Assembly: GCF_014633365.1 (NCBI RefSeq)
Contig: NC_068349.1
Coordinates: 38,083,192-38,147,191, forward strand
From: Diospyros lotus
Lineage: Eukaryota; Streptophyta; Magnoliopsida; Ericales; Ebenaceae
Reading direction: 5' to 3'
DNA: 64,000 nucleotides
Below are positions 23,821 through 34,715 of this stretch, one piece after another; the first letter of the stretch is position 1; every line of letters starts with the position of its first letter. A program made the translations under genes and the position numbers. The notes below the pieces were generated by a model. The model was not told the origin of the DNA. It searched no databases and was given only the letters and a program-made list of their open reading frames with translations.

Positions 23821-24040
23821 TCATTGTTCGATGCACAATTCGACATCTATGGAAAGCGAACTTACTAGTATATCTATCTCTTACTTCTGCAAAGGACTTG
23901 AAAATCACTAGAGCCTAGAAATTTAAAAGCATGGTGTGCAAACAAGCTCGAGAGGATGTGTAGAAGATGAAGCAGCTAAAAGAAAAGTAATGTTCAAAAG
24001 TTTACAGGACAAGATACTTTTTCACCCAGAACTCCCAGTT

Positions 24041-24058
24041 AAAAGAGTAGGGAGCAAT
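24041..24058 (+). other. polypurine tract of TR-GAG-like element
   Basis: AAAAGAGTAGGGAGCAAT lies directly upstream of the right LTR. Confidence 0.55.
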
Positions 24059-25162
24059 TGATATGCCCTGCAAACTTGGAGAATCACAAGACCTAAAAGA
24101 GTTGCAAGACATGGACATGAAGCCCAAAGGCCCAGCGGGTTGTAGGAGACCAAGGAAACAAGCCGATGGAGCAAGAGGTCGAGCCGAGACCAAGTGGGGA
24201 GGACCCATTCGGTTATGCCGAGTGGGTACGACATTGTTTTGGTTTTTTGGACATAACTTTCTCATATGAGCTCTGATTGAGGTGATTAAAAGTCCTATGG
24301 AAATATAAGATAATTATCTACAACTTTCATGTTTTACGTTTGAAGAGATTCGAGCTGAATCAAGGTGTAAATTGGGTATTAAATTGATGCACCTGCACTG
24401 TTAAGGCTCAGAGTCAAGTATTGAAGGAAGATGGACCCGAACCAAGGCAAAAGCCAAAAAGAAGGCATGAACGAGTGGCCCCCACTCAGTCATGACTGAG
24501 TGGACCCCCACTCAGTCATGGTCGAGTGGGCTTGGGCCAAACTCTCCTCTTTTCCCTCTCGGATGGGCCGCGAAATCATCGAAATGGGCCGTGAGATTCT
24601 CGGCCCGATTCTCGTACGTCTTCTCTCTCTCCTCCGCTATAAATATGAGACCATGCCTTCATCACAAGGTACGCAATTTTGAGTAATTGAAATACAATTT
24701 TCTCATTTTCTCTTAAGATCTAACTTAAGCATCGGAGGGTTTGCGCCGGGACCCCCACCTGCGTCCTAATGGTGCTCTCATTTTGTAGGCCACTCATCAT
24801 CCTCAAGTCACTCGATCAACAAAGGCCACTCGTCATCCTCAGGTCCTTCGGTCAACAAAGGCCACTCGTCGCCCTCAGGCCACTCGATCAACAAGGCCAC
24901 TCGGTCAGCTTGGCCACTCGTCATCTTCAGGTCACTAAGGCCACTCAGTCATTTTAGGCTACCAGATCATTTTGGGCCACCAGATCATTTTAGGCCACCA
25001 GATCATCAGCGTAATCAGACCATCAACTCTATCAGATTATCAGATTTGGACCTCTACCAGATCCAATTATTCGTCAAGATTCTCATTGGTGAAGACACGA
25101 CTCCCAAGACTCTTGCGTCTGTCCGCAATTAAAAAATAGATTATTGTATTTTGGCAACAACA
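24059..25162 (+). repeat. 3' LTR of TR-GAG-like element
   Basis: It starts TGATATGCCC and ends GGCAACAACA. It differs from the left LTR by a local duplication of 'cccactcagtcatg' near 24480-24520, a longer 36-bp-type array (24788-25000) and scattered substitutions. A TATA box (CTATAAATATGAG) lies near 24638. Confidence 0.85.
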
Positions 25163-26858
25163 GAAGTCATTATGAAATATTTGAGGATGTAAAAGAAAAA
25201 TAAATGTTTATGTTATTTTGAGAAAATAAGAATGAGAATAATTAATTTAATTGGGAGTAGTTAAGATTATCAAATTTTTGGCCTTTGAGGTAATTTTTGA
25301 TTTATTGGAATTGAATAATTTAGTTAATAGTTGATAATTATTAATTATTGGGTATTTGGAAATTTAAGAAAATGTTATTGATGTTATTTTGAGAAAATAA
25401 TCATTTATTGGGGAGTATTTAGGAAAATAATAAAATAAAATTATTTGGGTGAATTTCTGGAAACTTGGAGTGTTAGTGGAATAAGTGAAAAAGGGAGTTA
25501 GCAGTGTATATGTTAATTTTCAGAAGTTATGGGGTTTTACATGTAATTTTTGGAAATGCCGTGAGGTTACTTTAAGACTAATAGGGCATGTATATATTAA
25601 CGAAGGAGTAGCCAGCGCAGTTAGCATGGCGTGCGATGAGGCAGGCGTGGACGCGGGATCGATTCTTGGCTGGTGCATGCGTGCTGGCTAGAAATAGGCT
25701 GATTTTTAATCAGCCTCAAGCGCCAAAAACGGCGCAGTTTTGGCATGAGGCGGTGACCTCCCAGCGTAGCCCAGCGGCTGCCACGTGGCTGCGTCCTGGC
25801 CACTTATTTTTGACCAATTTAAGGCCCATTCCAGGCTGATTTCGCCTAGAACAGAAGATAAAATGGAAAGAAATGAAAGAAAAGAAGAAGAAGTACCGGC
25901 GCCGTGATGACAAAATGGAGGAATTTGGGGGTAAAATTGAAGATTAAATGAGATTTAATTGAGTTTTAATTAGTCAGGTAAGTAAAGAATTATGTATTAA
26001 TCATTCTATACGGTTGGAATTTAATTTTGAGCCCGATTTTATTAATTTTGGGATTTAATCTATTTTACAGCGTATATTAATTTGGTGGTGTTCAAGTGTG
26101 GAAACGCTATAATCAACTTAAACGAGGTAAGCTCCTTCTACCCTTATGATTTTTTTCCATTTTGTGAACCCCTCGCCTTTCCTTAATTCGTTTCGATTTC
26201 ACGTTTTAATTATATGAATTAAGGATGTTATTGGCATGATTTAAATTAAAATAGATTTGAGATTTATTGGGATTTTATTTGTGGTGCCCCTACGTGGGAT
26301 TTTATACGGTTAAATTATTTATATTATGCGGTAGATTTATTTAATTAAAGTTATAATTTTATTAATTGCTAAGAAACATTTTACTTCACAGCGGGAGTGC
26401 AAAAAAGGCAAGGAACGATCGTGTAAAAGCAAGTTCCTAACCCTCTTCTCATGTTCTTTAATTCCCGTGAGAGACTTCGTGGTTTCTCATATTTTATCCC
26501 CTCCATTACTCCAATTCGGCGCCTACCATTATTTATTGAGTATTATTCATTTGATATAATTTATATTATATCCAGGACTTCTAGAATTTTATTTGTTGAG
26601 TGCTTATGGGGGTTTGCACCGCCCCCATTCCTTTCGGAATGATGCCGAACCCAGGTTGTGGACTAGGTTCCTAGACTTGCGGGTTTATTTAAGATTTTCT
26701 CGGGTTTATTTATAGTTCGGTTAGAGCTATCAAGCAGTGGGGCAGGGGTCAGCTGTTTGGTGACATTGGAGCAGACTATTGTACGACCTTGAAATGGACC
26801 GTTGAGTGGACACTCCTAGTTACTGTCCGTTGACCGGTGCTGGGCACTGCTGACTAAC

Positions 26859-29327
26859 TGTAACACCCCGCCCTATATAGGCATGTCACTATAAGGAAAT
26901 TCCCGGGGTTTCTTTTTTTTTTTTTTTGTCTGATACCCGCGACGCCTGTGAGCACAATCTTCACATACAGATGAAACACTCGTCGTAAAACTACATCCGG
27001 CACCCGCGGTGATCAAAAGAACCACTTCTCATGCAGATATATACCCCGAGAGTTCCAGTCTTACTCATTTAGTTAGAAATAACAAATCTTAACTGAACGA
27101 GATAATATAAACACAGCGGAATACTTAATTAATCAAAATGACGAGGCCTACCACCTGCTACACACAAAATGTTCCCACACCGATATATGTATACAACACT
27201 GATACTAACGATTACAACACCGTCGAGCGATCGCTCATACATACAATGTTAAGAATACTAGTGTTTCCAAAATAATACAACAACTATCAAATAAACACCA
27301 CAGATTCACCGGCCGTCTCCTCGACCTCGCAGCTGTCCCTGACTGGAACGTTGAATGTTCCAGGGGCATAACCCATGTTAGATGATAAATCATCTAAGTG
27401 AAGGCATGAAACAGATATACAATGCATAAAGACATACGAGCATGGCATACTATACGACAACATGCAAGACACATCTAACTCGAGATATCACCTTGACATA
27501 CTTAATCCCTCGTATATCCCACTGTGGCACTCGTTCACCTGGTCCAACGTTAATCCCTCGGGTGCACCGTCGTGACACCCGTTCACCTGGTTTAACGTTA
27601 TTCCCTCGAGTGCCCCAGTGTGACACCCGCTCACCTGGATTAATATTGTCCCAATCTCAAGTAGACCCCATACTGCCCCATATGGACCCAACAATGAAAT
27701 TAGACTTGACCCCACATGATATGAAAAACTTACATGCCATGCACCAATATTTTAAAAATAAACAGTTAATGCAATGTAATGCAATGAATGTAAGTATATG
27801 CCTTGTAGATAAGTTAAGTCTAGGAGAGTACAATTACTCACATGAACTCACCAAAAGCACTTAAAAACACTTTCGAGTCAAGATAAGGTTAAAATCAAAC
27901 CACTCACCTTAATTCGGAAAAGTCCGGATTTTGCCTCGAAAAACGTGCCACACCTCAAAAATTGTGTAATTCTTCTTCCAATGACCCAATTGATTCCTAT
28001 TTCACCATTTAAGACCTTTGGAATCAATATTTCTATTTTTCCACAATTTTTCTATTTTTATTTATTTTTCAAACATTTCTATCTTCGGAAATTCATTAAA
28101 AATACCTAACATCAATTTTCACAAAATATTTTTTCATGATAATTCTTAAAATAATTTTACCTAAATTCTGAAATTAAAAACAAAGAAAAAACATACCTCA
28201 CGCGCCCTCACGCGCCACCCAGAGGTCCCGCGAGTGGCTGCCACGCGCCGCCGCACAGTCTTCTTCTCCGGTCGTCTTCTCCGATTCCGGCGATGTCCAA
28301 TGCCCTAAATTCTTATAGGGGCTTGTAGAGATCTTCAATGCGACCTCAATGGTGCCCTTAATCGTCGGAAAAAGTGGCCGGAGCTGGGTTTAAAACCCAG
28401 TTGCAGGTCGCGGCGGCGGCGGTTCGATTTTCCGGCCAGGCTTCCAAAACCTCTCCAAATCTACACCAAACGCTCCCAAATGCTCCAGAAATGATCCTCT
28501 CAACCCAAGGAACAAAAGCCCCTTATCCCTCAAGCTCGATTCAAGCAAAAACACAAGAAATTTGAGCGATTTCGTTTTTTGAACCCTCGGCCGAAAACCT
28601 CATTTTATACTCGTTTTTGACCCGATTCCCCACCCTATCTTGCTCGTCCTTATCCCTTAAGCCCAAATCTAGCCTCTAAACCAATCCAGAAACACCAAAT
28701 CAAGCGCTAGATCCCTCGAAAAATTCGGCCAAATCGGAAATATTTTTGGCCATCATTTCCGGTCACTTCGCCGCCGTGCTCGGCCAATGGCCACTCCCTG
28801 AAGCTTCATCATCACCTGCAGATCACCCTAGCACCCTTAGGTGAGCTTCCCGACGCCTCCAGAGGCGGCTGCCGGCGGCCATGTGCGGTGGTCGCGTTCC
28901 CACTATGCAAGTTTTCCAAAATTGCATTTTCACCCCCCTATTTTCTTCATTTGACATTTTGGCCCTTTCCTTTGAGTCCCTGGTCTTTCTAAATATACCA
29001 CAACGACCCTCAAGTTCTATATTTTCTATTTCCTTTTGAAATTTCTGAAAAATTCATCGATTCGACCTCCCTCTGATATTTTGCAAAATCTGCACTTTTG
29101 CCCGACTTCTCCTATTTGCGTGCTTTTGATTTCAAACCTTTGAAAATCCATGATTTTTATCAAATATCATCTAATTGTGCCATTTCTTCTCAATTGACTC
29201 ATCTTAACTTAGTCACTCTTCTTTCGTTTAAGTTTTAAATATCGCACTTAGGCCCGAAACTTTGCTAAATATCATTTTTGACCCATATCTTCAAAAATTC
29301 TCTTATTATTTAATACCGGGTATTACA
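26859..29327 (-). repeat. 3' LTR of Tekay-like element (left copy)
   Basis: It starts TGTAACACCCCGCC and ends CCGGGTATTACA on the + strand. It contains TGGAACGTTGAATGTTCCA at 27344-27362 and a (GGC)n run near 28405 that has one more unit than the other LTR. Confidence 0.93.
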
Positions 29328-29362
29328 TCCTCCCCCTCTAAAAAGAAATTTCGTCCTCGAAA
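29328..29362 (-). other. polypurine tract and adjacent hairpin of Tekay-like element
   Basis: The + strand shows TCCTCCCCCTCTAAAAAG then AATTTCGTCCTCGAAATT. On the element strand this is an inverted repeat (AATTTCG-AGGA-CGAAATT) followed by the purine tract and the LTR. Confidence 0.82.
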
Positions 29363-29378
29363 TTACTAACTTACAGTA

Positions 29379-29810
29379 TTAAAATAAATGTGGATAAGAA
29401 GTCTTCATCTCTTCTTCGCGTTCCCAAGTTGCCTCTTCTTCGTCATGATTACCCCATAGTACCTTCACTAAGGGAATAACCTTGTTCCTTAAGACTTGAT
29501 CCCTTTGATCTAAGATTCGAACTGGTTCCTCAGGGTACGTTAGATCATTTCGTATCTCAATGGTCTCATTTCGAAGTACCTGCGTAGGGTCTGGCTCATG
29601 TTTCCGTAGTTGAGACACATGAAACACGTTGTGGATATTTGATAATGCCACAGGTAAAGCTAATCTGTAAGCCACTAATCCAATTTTCTCCAAAATCTCA
29701 TAGGGTCCTATGTATCTTGGGCTTAATTTCCCTTTCCTTTTTCCTCGAATCACGGATTTAAATGGAGAGACTTTCAAGTATGCCTTGTCACCGACCAAAA
29801 ATTCCAAGTT
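29379..29810 (-). pseudogene. integrase C-terminus and chromodomain-like tail of gag-pol
   Basis: In the same frame as the main pol frame, directly after the TGA at 29811-29813. It encodes FLVGDKAYLKV, the GPY/F-type motif RYIGPYEILEKIG, FHVSQLRKHEPDP and a C-terminal KVLWGNHDEEEATWERE segment, a group II-like chromodomain as in plant Tekay chromoviruses, thought to guide insertion into particular chromatin. It stops naturally at 29379. It is cut off from the catalytic integrase only by that one stop, which fits CGA to TGA. Confidence 0.85.
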
Positions 29811-32800
29811 TCATCTTCGTTGATCAGCATACGATTTCTGACGACTTTGACTTATCCTCATTTTCTCTTGTATTTGCTTAATCTTCTCAGTAGTAGTCTG
29901 AACAATCTCGGGTCCAACTAATCCTACTTCTCCAGTTTCTACCCAGCAGAGTGGTGTTCTGCATTTTCGCCCATATAATGCCTCGTAGGGAGCCATTCCA
30001 ATGCTGCTGTGGTGCCCGTTATTGTAGGCAAATTCTACCAACGGTAGATGTTTTTCCCAACTTCCCGAGAATTCCAAAATGCATGCCCTCAACATGTCCT
30101 CGAGCGTTTGAATTGTCCGCTCGGACTGTCCGTCAGTCTGAGGGTGATAAGCTGTGCTGAGCTTCAATTGTGTTCCCATACACTTGTGGAAACTTTCCCA
30201 AAATCTTGACGTAAATCGTGGGTCTCGATCTGACACTATACTTGCAGGTATTCCATGCAATCGTACTATTTCCTCAATGTACAGCTGAGCCAGAGCGTGA
30301 GTCGGTTGCCCTATCTTAATAGGCAAGAAATGTGCCGACTTGGTCAGTCGATCCACTATTACCCAAATAGCATAGTTTCCTTTGGGACTTTGAGGTAGAT
30401 TGGTTACAAAATCCATAGTGACGTGATCCCATTTCCACTCGGGAATGTCCAATGGTTGTAACTTTCCTCCCGGACGCTGATGCTCAATTTTGATACGTTG
30501 ACAGGTATCACATTGTGCCACGTACCGTGCCACGTCCTTCTTCATTCCTGGCCACCAATAAATTTCCCTAAGATCCTTATACATTTTTGTTGATCCGGGA
30601 TGTACTGTGTATCTTGCCCGATGAGCTTCTCCCAAGATAACTTGTCTTAGACCCTGATCCCTTGGCACGTATGTTCTTCCTTGAAATCGAAGTATACCAC
30701 CATGGTAACTGAATTCAGGTGCTTTAACTTGATCGTTCTCATCTATCCACTGACTCCTTCTTGTGTCTGATTGAAGAGCTGATTTGATTTGATTCACCAC
30801 ATCAGGTTGAATTGTCAGATTTGCCAAATATCCCTTGATTGGTTTAGGCTTAACACCTACTGTTAGGTGGCTAAATTCCTCGATCATCATGTTAGCCACA
30901 ATTTCGGAGCTTCTTCGGCTAAGAGCGTCTGCAACCATGTTCGCCTTTCCTGGATGATAGGAGATGGTACAATCATAATCCTTCAAATACTCCATCCATC
31001 TTCTTTGTCTCATGTTTAACTCTTTCTGAGAAAATATGTACTTCAAACTCTTATGGTCCGTAAAAATCTCAAATTGTACCCCGTAGAGATAATGTCTCCA
31101 CAACTTCAAAGCATAAATTATAGCTGCTAATTCCAAGTCGTGAGTTGGGTAGTTCTGCTCATGTCTTTTCAATTGCCGAGATCCGTAAGCGATTACTTTT
31201 TCATCTTGCATTAGAACACATCCCAACCCTATTCCCGAAGCATCACTATACACCACAAACTTTCCTGCCTCCGTTGGCATTGCTAGAATCGGTGCCGTGG
31301 TTAATCGTGCCTTAAGTTCTTGGAAACTTTGCTCACATTTATCATCCCATTCAAATTTAACTTCTTTCTGCGTCAATCGAGTAAGTGGAGCCGACATCTT
31401 TGAAAACCCTTCTACAAACCTTCTATAGTATCCAGCTAGTCCAAGAAAACTTCGGATCTCCCCAATGGTCTTAGGTGCTTGCCATTTTTGAACTGCTTCT
31501 ATCTTTGCTGGATCGACAGCTATACCTTCTGCAGAAATTATATGTCCAAGAAATGCTACTTGAGTAAGCCAAAATTCACATTTCGAGAACTTGGCGTACA
31601 ATTTGTGGTCCTTTAAAGTCTGCAAGACTATCCTTAAATGTTTTTCATGATTACTCTCACTTGCAGAGTATATCAAAATGTCATCTATGAACACTATTAC
31701 AAACTTGTCCAGGTATGGTCTAAACGTTTGGTTCATTAAATCCATAAATGCAGCAGGTGCATTGGTCAATCCAAACGGCATCACTAGATATTCGTAGTGA
31801 CCATACCGTGACCGAAATGCAGTCTTGGGCACATCTTCCTGTTTGATCTTCATTTGATAGTACCCAGACCGAAGATCTATCTTAGAAAATACTCTAGCTC
31901 CTTGGAGTTGGTCAAATAACTCTTCAATCCTAGGCAAAGGATACTTATTCTTTATAGTTACCTTGTTCAACTGTCGGTAGTCAGTACACATACGTAGGGT
32001 ACCATCTTTCTTTTTCACGAACAATATCGGAGCTCCCCAAGGTGACACACTTGGTCTGATAAATCCTTTGTCGGTCAAGTCCTGTAATTGCTCCTTCAAT
32101 TCCCTCATCTCAGCTGGGGCCATCTTGTACGGAGGTATGGATATTGGCTGTGTACCTGGTATAAGATCTATCGAAAATTCAATTTCTCTTTGGGGAGGTA
32201 ATCCTGGTAATTCCTCAGGAAATACCTCAGAATACTCATTCACGACCCTTACTGACTCCAACTCGAGACCTTTCTTTCCTGATTCGGGTTTGGCTGATTG
32301 CAATGTGTGCAGAATCACGCCATTTTCTCTCTTAATCTTCCTACTTTGACCCTGGAACACAACCCATTCTCTGTTAAGCTTGGGTAAGCTCACGGTCTTA
32401 CTCTTACAATCTATTTTAGCCTCATGTAGCGATAGGAAATCCATACCGATAATTATGTCGAAATCTTGAATGTCTGATACCACTAAATCAATCTTAAAAC
32501 TTTCCGATCCCATACTAAAAATACACTCGCGGCACCCTACTGCAGTTCTTAGAGTTGAACCCATAGGAGTGGCTATTACCATTTGATAACCCAATTCCTT
32601 AGGTTCTAATTTTAAACCTTCTAATGATGCATGCGACACAAATGAATGCGTAGCACCTGGATCAATTAAAGCATGAGCTGGAATATTCGAAAAGAACAGT
32701 GTACCTTCAATAACTGCAGGATCGGCCTCAGCGTCCTCACAAGTCAGATTGTACACTCGGCCTGGACGAACATTTTGTGCACTTCCACTCGGTGGTTCCA

Positions 32801-33278
32801 TCTTCTGTCTTTTTGAGCAATCGCGCGAGATATGCCCTGGTTGACCACAATTGTAACACACCACCTTTCCCTGATTCCCAACCTGGGGCATTGCTTTGAT
32901 CTTTGGGCAATTTCTCCCAATGTGACCTTCTTCGCCGCATCCATAGCACCGCAAGACACATCTCTTCCCAGGGTGTTTCCTCTTACATCGAGGACACTTC
33001 CCGTCATCCCTTGGTTGAGTCGTCGGACTGCCTAGTTTACCACTCTTACTTCCTTCCTCTGTCTTGATGATCTTGGCTCGTGTCAGATTTCTCTCAATGG
33101 TCAAAGCTCGGTGCAATGCTTCTTTGTAAGTTTCAACGTCCCATCCACTTAAAACTTGCTGGAGATGTTCTTGTAGTCCTGAAACAAACTTTTGTGCCTT
33201 CTGACTCTCGTCAGTCTCATACATGGGTACGTACTTAATCAGTTGAATGAACCGATTATCGTATTGACTCACAGACAT
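29811..33278 (-). pseudogene. gag-pol of Tekay-like element (main open frame, 1155 codons)
   Basis: Domains in order. Two CCHC zinc knuckles ([28 protein letters not shown]) at about residues 110-150. Protease [10 protein letters not shown] near 205. Reverse transcriptase with [10 protein letters not shown] and the catalytic FIDDIL. RNase H with VVYSDASG. Integrase with the HHCC zinc module (…CDTCQRIK), [17 protein letters not shown] and a downstream [13 protein letters not shown] for the DDE triad. All key motifs are present. With the upstream gag portion (33860) and the downstream tail (29379), this is one frame of 1494 codons with no frameshift and three in-frame stops: 33417-33419, 33288-33290 and 29811-29813. 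It is a recently inactivated copy, or would need readthrough. It replicates RNA through cytoplasmic particles and integrates the cDNA. Confidence 0.9.
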
Positions 33279-33416
33279 CTCTCCTGTCTACTTGAGCCTC
33301 ATAAACTCCCAAATTCTTTCTTCCTTCCAACTCTTGGAAAAATACTTGGCGTTAAACTCCTCCTTGAATCCCTCCCAAGTATAGGTTGGTACATCCTCAT
33401 TCTCAGCTTCACGCTC

Positions 33417-33860
33417 CTATTGAGACCTTATTAATGATCGTTCGGTAGACTGCCACCACCGACCTGCTTCTTCTTCCAGTGTGTAGGTTGCACACCTCAC
33501 CTTCTCCTCTTCACTGCATTGGAGATGTTGAAGTAGTTTCTCGGTCTGCTCCAGCCAATACTCGGCTGAGCTAGGATCATCGCCTGTCCTTCCTTTGAAC
33601 ACAGGGGGTCTCAAATGTCGGTATCGCTCCAAAGCTGTGGTCGTGTGCCGCGTAGGCTCCTCTCGACTCACGTATGTTAGCATATTTTCTAAAAATCGCT
33701 CCATTCGCTCAAATCGGTCCTCACTGGAGCTCGATTCCCCGACGTATCTTCTGTTCCCTCCTGAGTGATTCCTGCGATCATCCTGATCTTCGAGATTATT
33801 TCCTTCTCTTCTTCCACTTACGTCATGAGCTGCGTCCCGTAGCCTTCGTGTATTCACCAT
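33417..33860 (-). pseudogene. gag N-terminal part of Tekay-like element
   Basis: The probable start is the ATG at 33858-33860 (MVNTRRLRDAAHD), typical of this clade; the upstream open codons look non-coding. It includes FERMERFLENML, the capsid pattern RHLRPPVFKGRTGDDPSSAE and YWLEQTEKLL, and ends EEEAGRWWQSTERSL…SQ at a TAG (33417-33419), probably from CAG. The frame then continues as EREAENEDVPTYTWEGFKEE to a second TAG (33288-33290), again where Gln fits (LKQTGEM), and on into the main frame. A good 3' splice-site-like TTCACTTCAG immediately precedes the start codon. Confidence 0.8.
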
Positions 33861-34056
33861 CTGAAGTGAATCACGGAAATAGATTATACTCAAGACAAGA
33901 TTGTTTCTATACAAAGGGGACAGTTTTATTTCTTTATAATATCCCACAAACAGAACAACTTAGTACAAGCGAAAAGGAGAATAGACATAACATCTTATTT
34001 TATTTTATATTATATTTACATATCGTTTCGTCCAACAACTATCTCTTCGGCCCTGC

Positions 34057-34539
34057 TCAGTAGTTCTTCGGCCTCCAGATCCATGACTCCTTGTGGTCCC
34101 CGTCACTGTCGGATGCTACCGGGGGTCCTTCGTCATCATCTTGGATTTCCTGAGATTCCTCATCTGATTCCTCATCAGAGCTAATATCTATGACCTCATT
34201 CGCGAGATTTGCAGCAATCTCTGCCTGTTCCTCCTCATCTATAACGTCCCCGAGTAGATCCTGATGCTCGTTCCGCATTCTTGCGCAGAATTCACGTAGA
34301 GAGTCGTCTTCCCAGTCCTGCCACAACCATTGCGCAAAAGTCTTCCATTCCCCCTCCAGCTGGTCAATAAGAAATCCGATCTGAAACTCTGATAAATCTA
34401 CCATCTGTCGGTAACTAGGGGGCACATCATCAATAATTTCCTCCATTGCAAGCAAAAACACATTCATGTCCTCATTTTGCGGGTTTCCTCGAGCTTCGAT
34501 CCTATTTACCCAATGTGACAGCAGTACTTGATCCACCAT
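34057..34539 (-). CDS. acidic accessory ORF upstream of gag, 160 aa, unknown function
   Basis: An intact frame on the element strand between the primer-binding site and gag, starting MVDQVLLSHWVNRIEARG (ATG 34537-34539). The N-terminal ~100 residues look folded and helical, with several Trp (EGEWKTFAQWLWQDWEDD). The C-terminal part is strongly acidic and contains EVIDISSDEESDEE, which fits the hydrophobic core plus acidic/Ser flank of a SUMO-interacting motif. It ends ESWIWRPKNY. It lies about 200 bases upstream of gag and in a separate reading unit. I do not recognise a family. It is unbroken while gag-pol carries three stops. It could be a regulatory or targeting factor; that is inference. 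Confidence 0.6.
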   Translation of the reverse strand: MVDQVLLSHWVNRIEARGNPQNEDMNVFLLAMEEIIDDVPPSYRQMVDLSEFQIGFLIDQLEGEWKTFAQWLWQDWEDDSLREFCARMRNEHQDLLGDVIDEEEQAEIAANLANEVIDISSDEESDEESQEIQDDDEGPPVASDSDGDHKESWIWRPKNY

Positions 34540-34701
34540 TTTCTACTAATACTACACAAAGATTTTTCTCAGAAACCTCAAACAAGTGTTTCCTAAAGTT
34601 TTCATATGACACCTAGAATCCATATTCCTGTTCTAAGTTAACAAACCTAACCGTGCTAAGTTCAATAACCTAGCCTAGTCATCCTAGGGTTTTAACCTAG
34701 G

Positions 34702-34713
34702 GCTCTGATACCA
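34702..34713 (-). other. primer-binding site of Tekay-like element (tRNA-iMet type)
   Basis: The minus strand reads TGGTATCAGAGC two bases from the 5' LTR edge at 34716, complementary to the 3' end of plant initiator tRNA-Met. Confidence 0.9.
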
Positions 34714-34715
34714 AT

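Larger units (their letters stand above)
11289..25162 (+). mobile_element. TR-GAG-like non-autonomous LTR retrotransposon (gag only)
   Basis: LTRs at 11289-12294 and 24059-25162 are flanked by the perfect TSD GAAGT (11284-11288 and 25163-25167). After the left LTR comes TTGGCGCCGTCTGTGGG, a primer-binding-site position motif. The internal region, after removing the 8.6-kb inner insertion, is about 3.2 kb. It carries a degenerate gag, then a 48-bp minisatellite, then a purine-rich tract before the right LTR. No protease, reverse transcriptase, RNase H or integrase motif is visible. That layout matches terminal-repeat elements carrying only GAG (TR-GAG). An internal deletion of a fuller Tat-like element is the alternative. 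Confidence 0.82.

Noticed and set aside
22779..23846. Long open frames on both strands (up to 276 codons) across the repeat array
   Set aside because: The array has a 48-bp period, divisible by 3, so several frames stay open simultaneously. The proteins are only 16-residue repeats and differ by frame, with no domain.
27442..27864. 140-codon frame repeated at 35299-35721
   Set aside because: It is within the two Tekay LTRs and contains repeat-like DTRSPG units. The identity reflects LTR duplication, and it lies antisense to the element.
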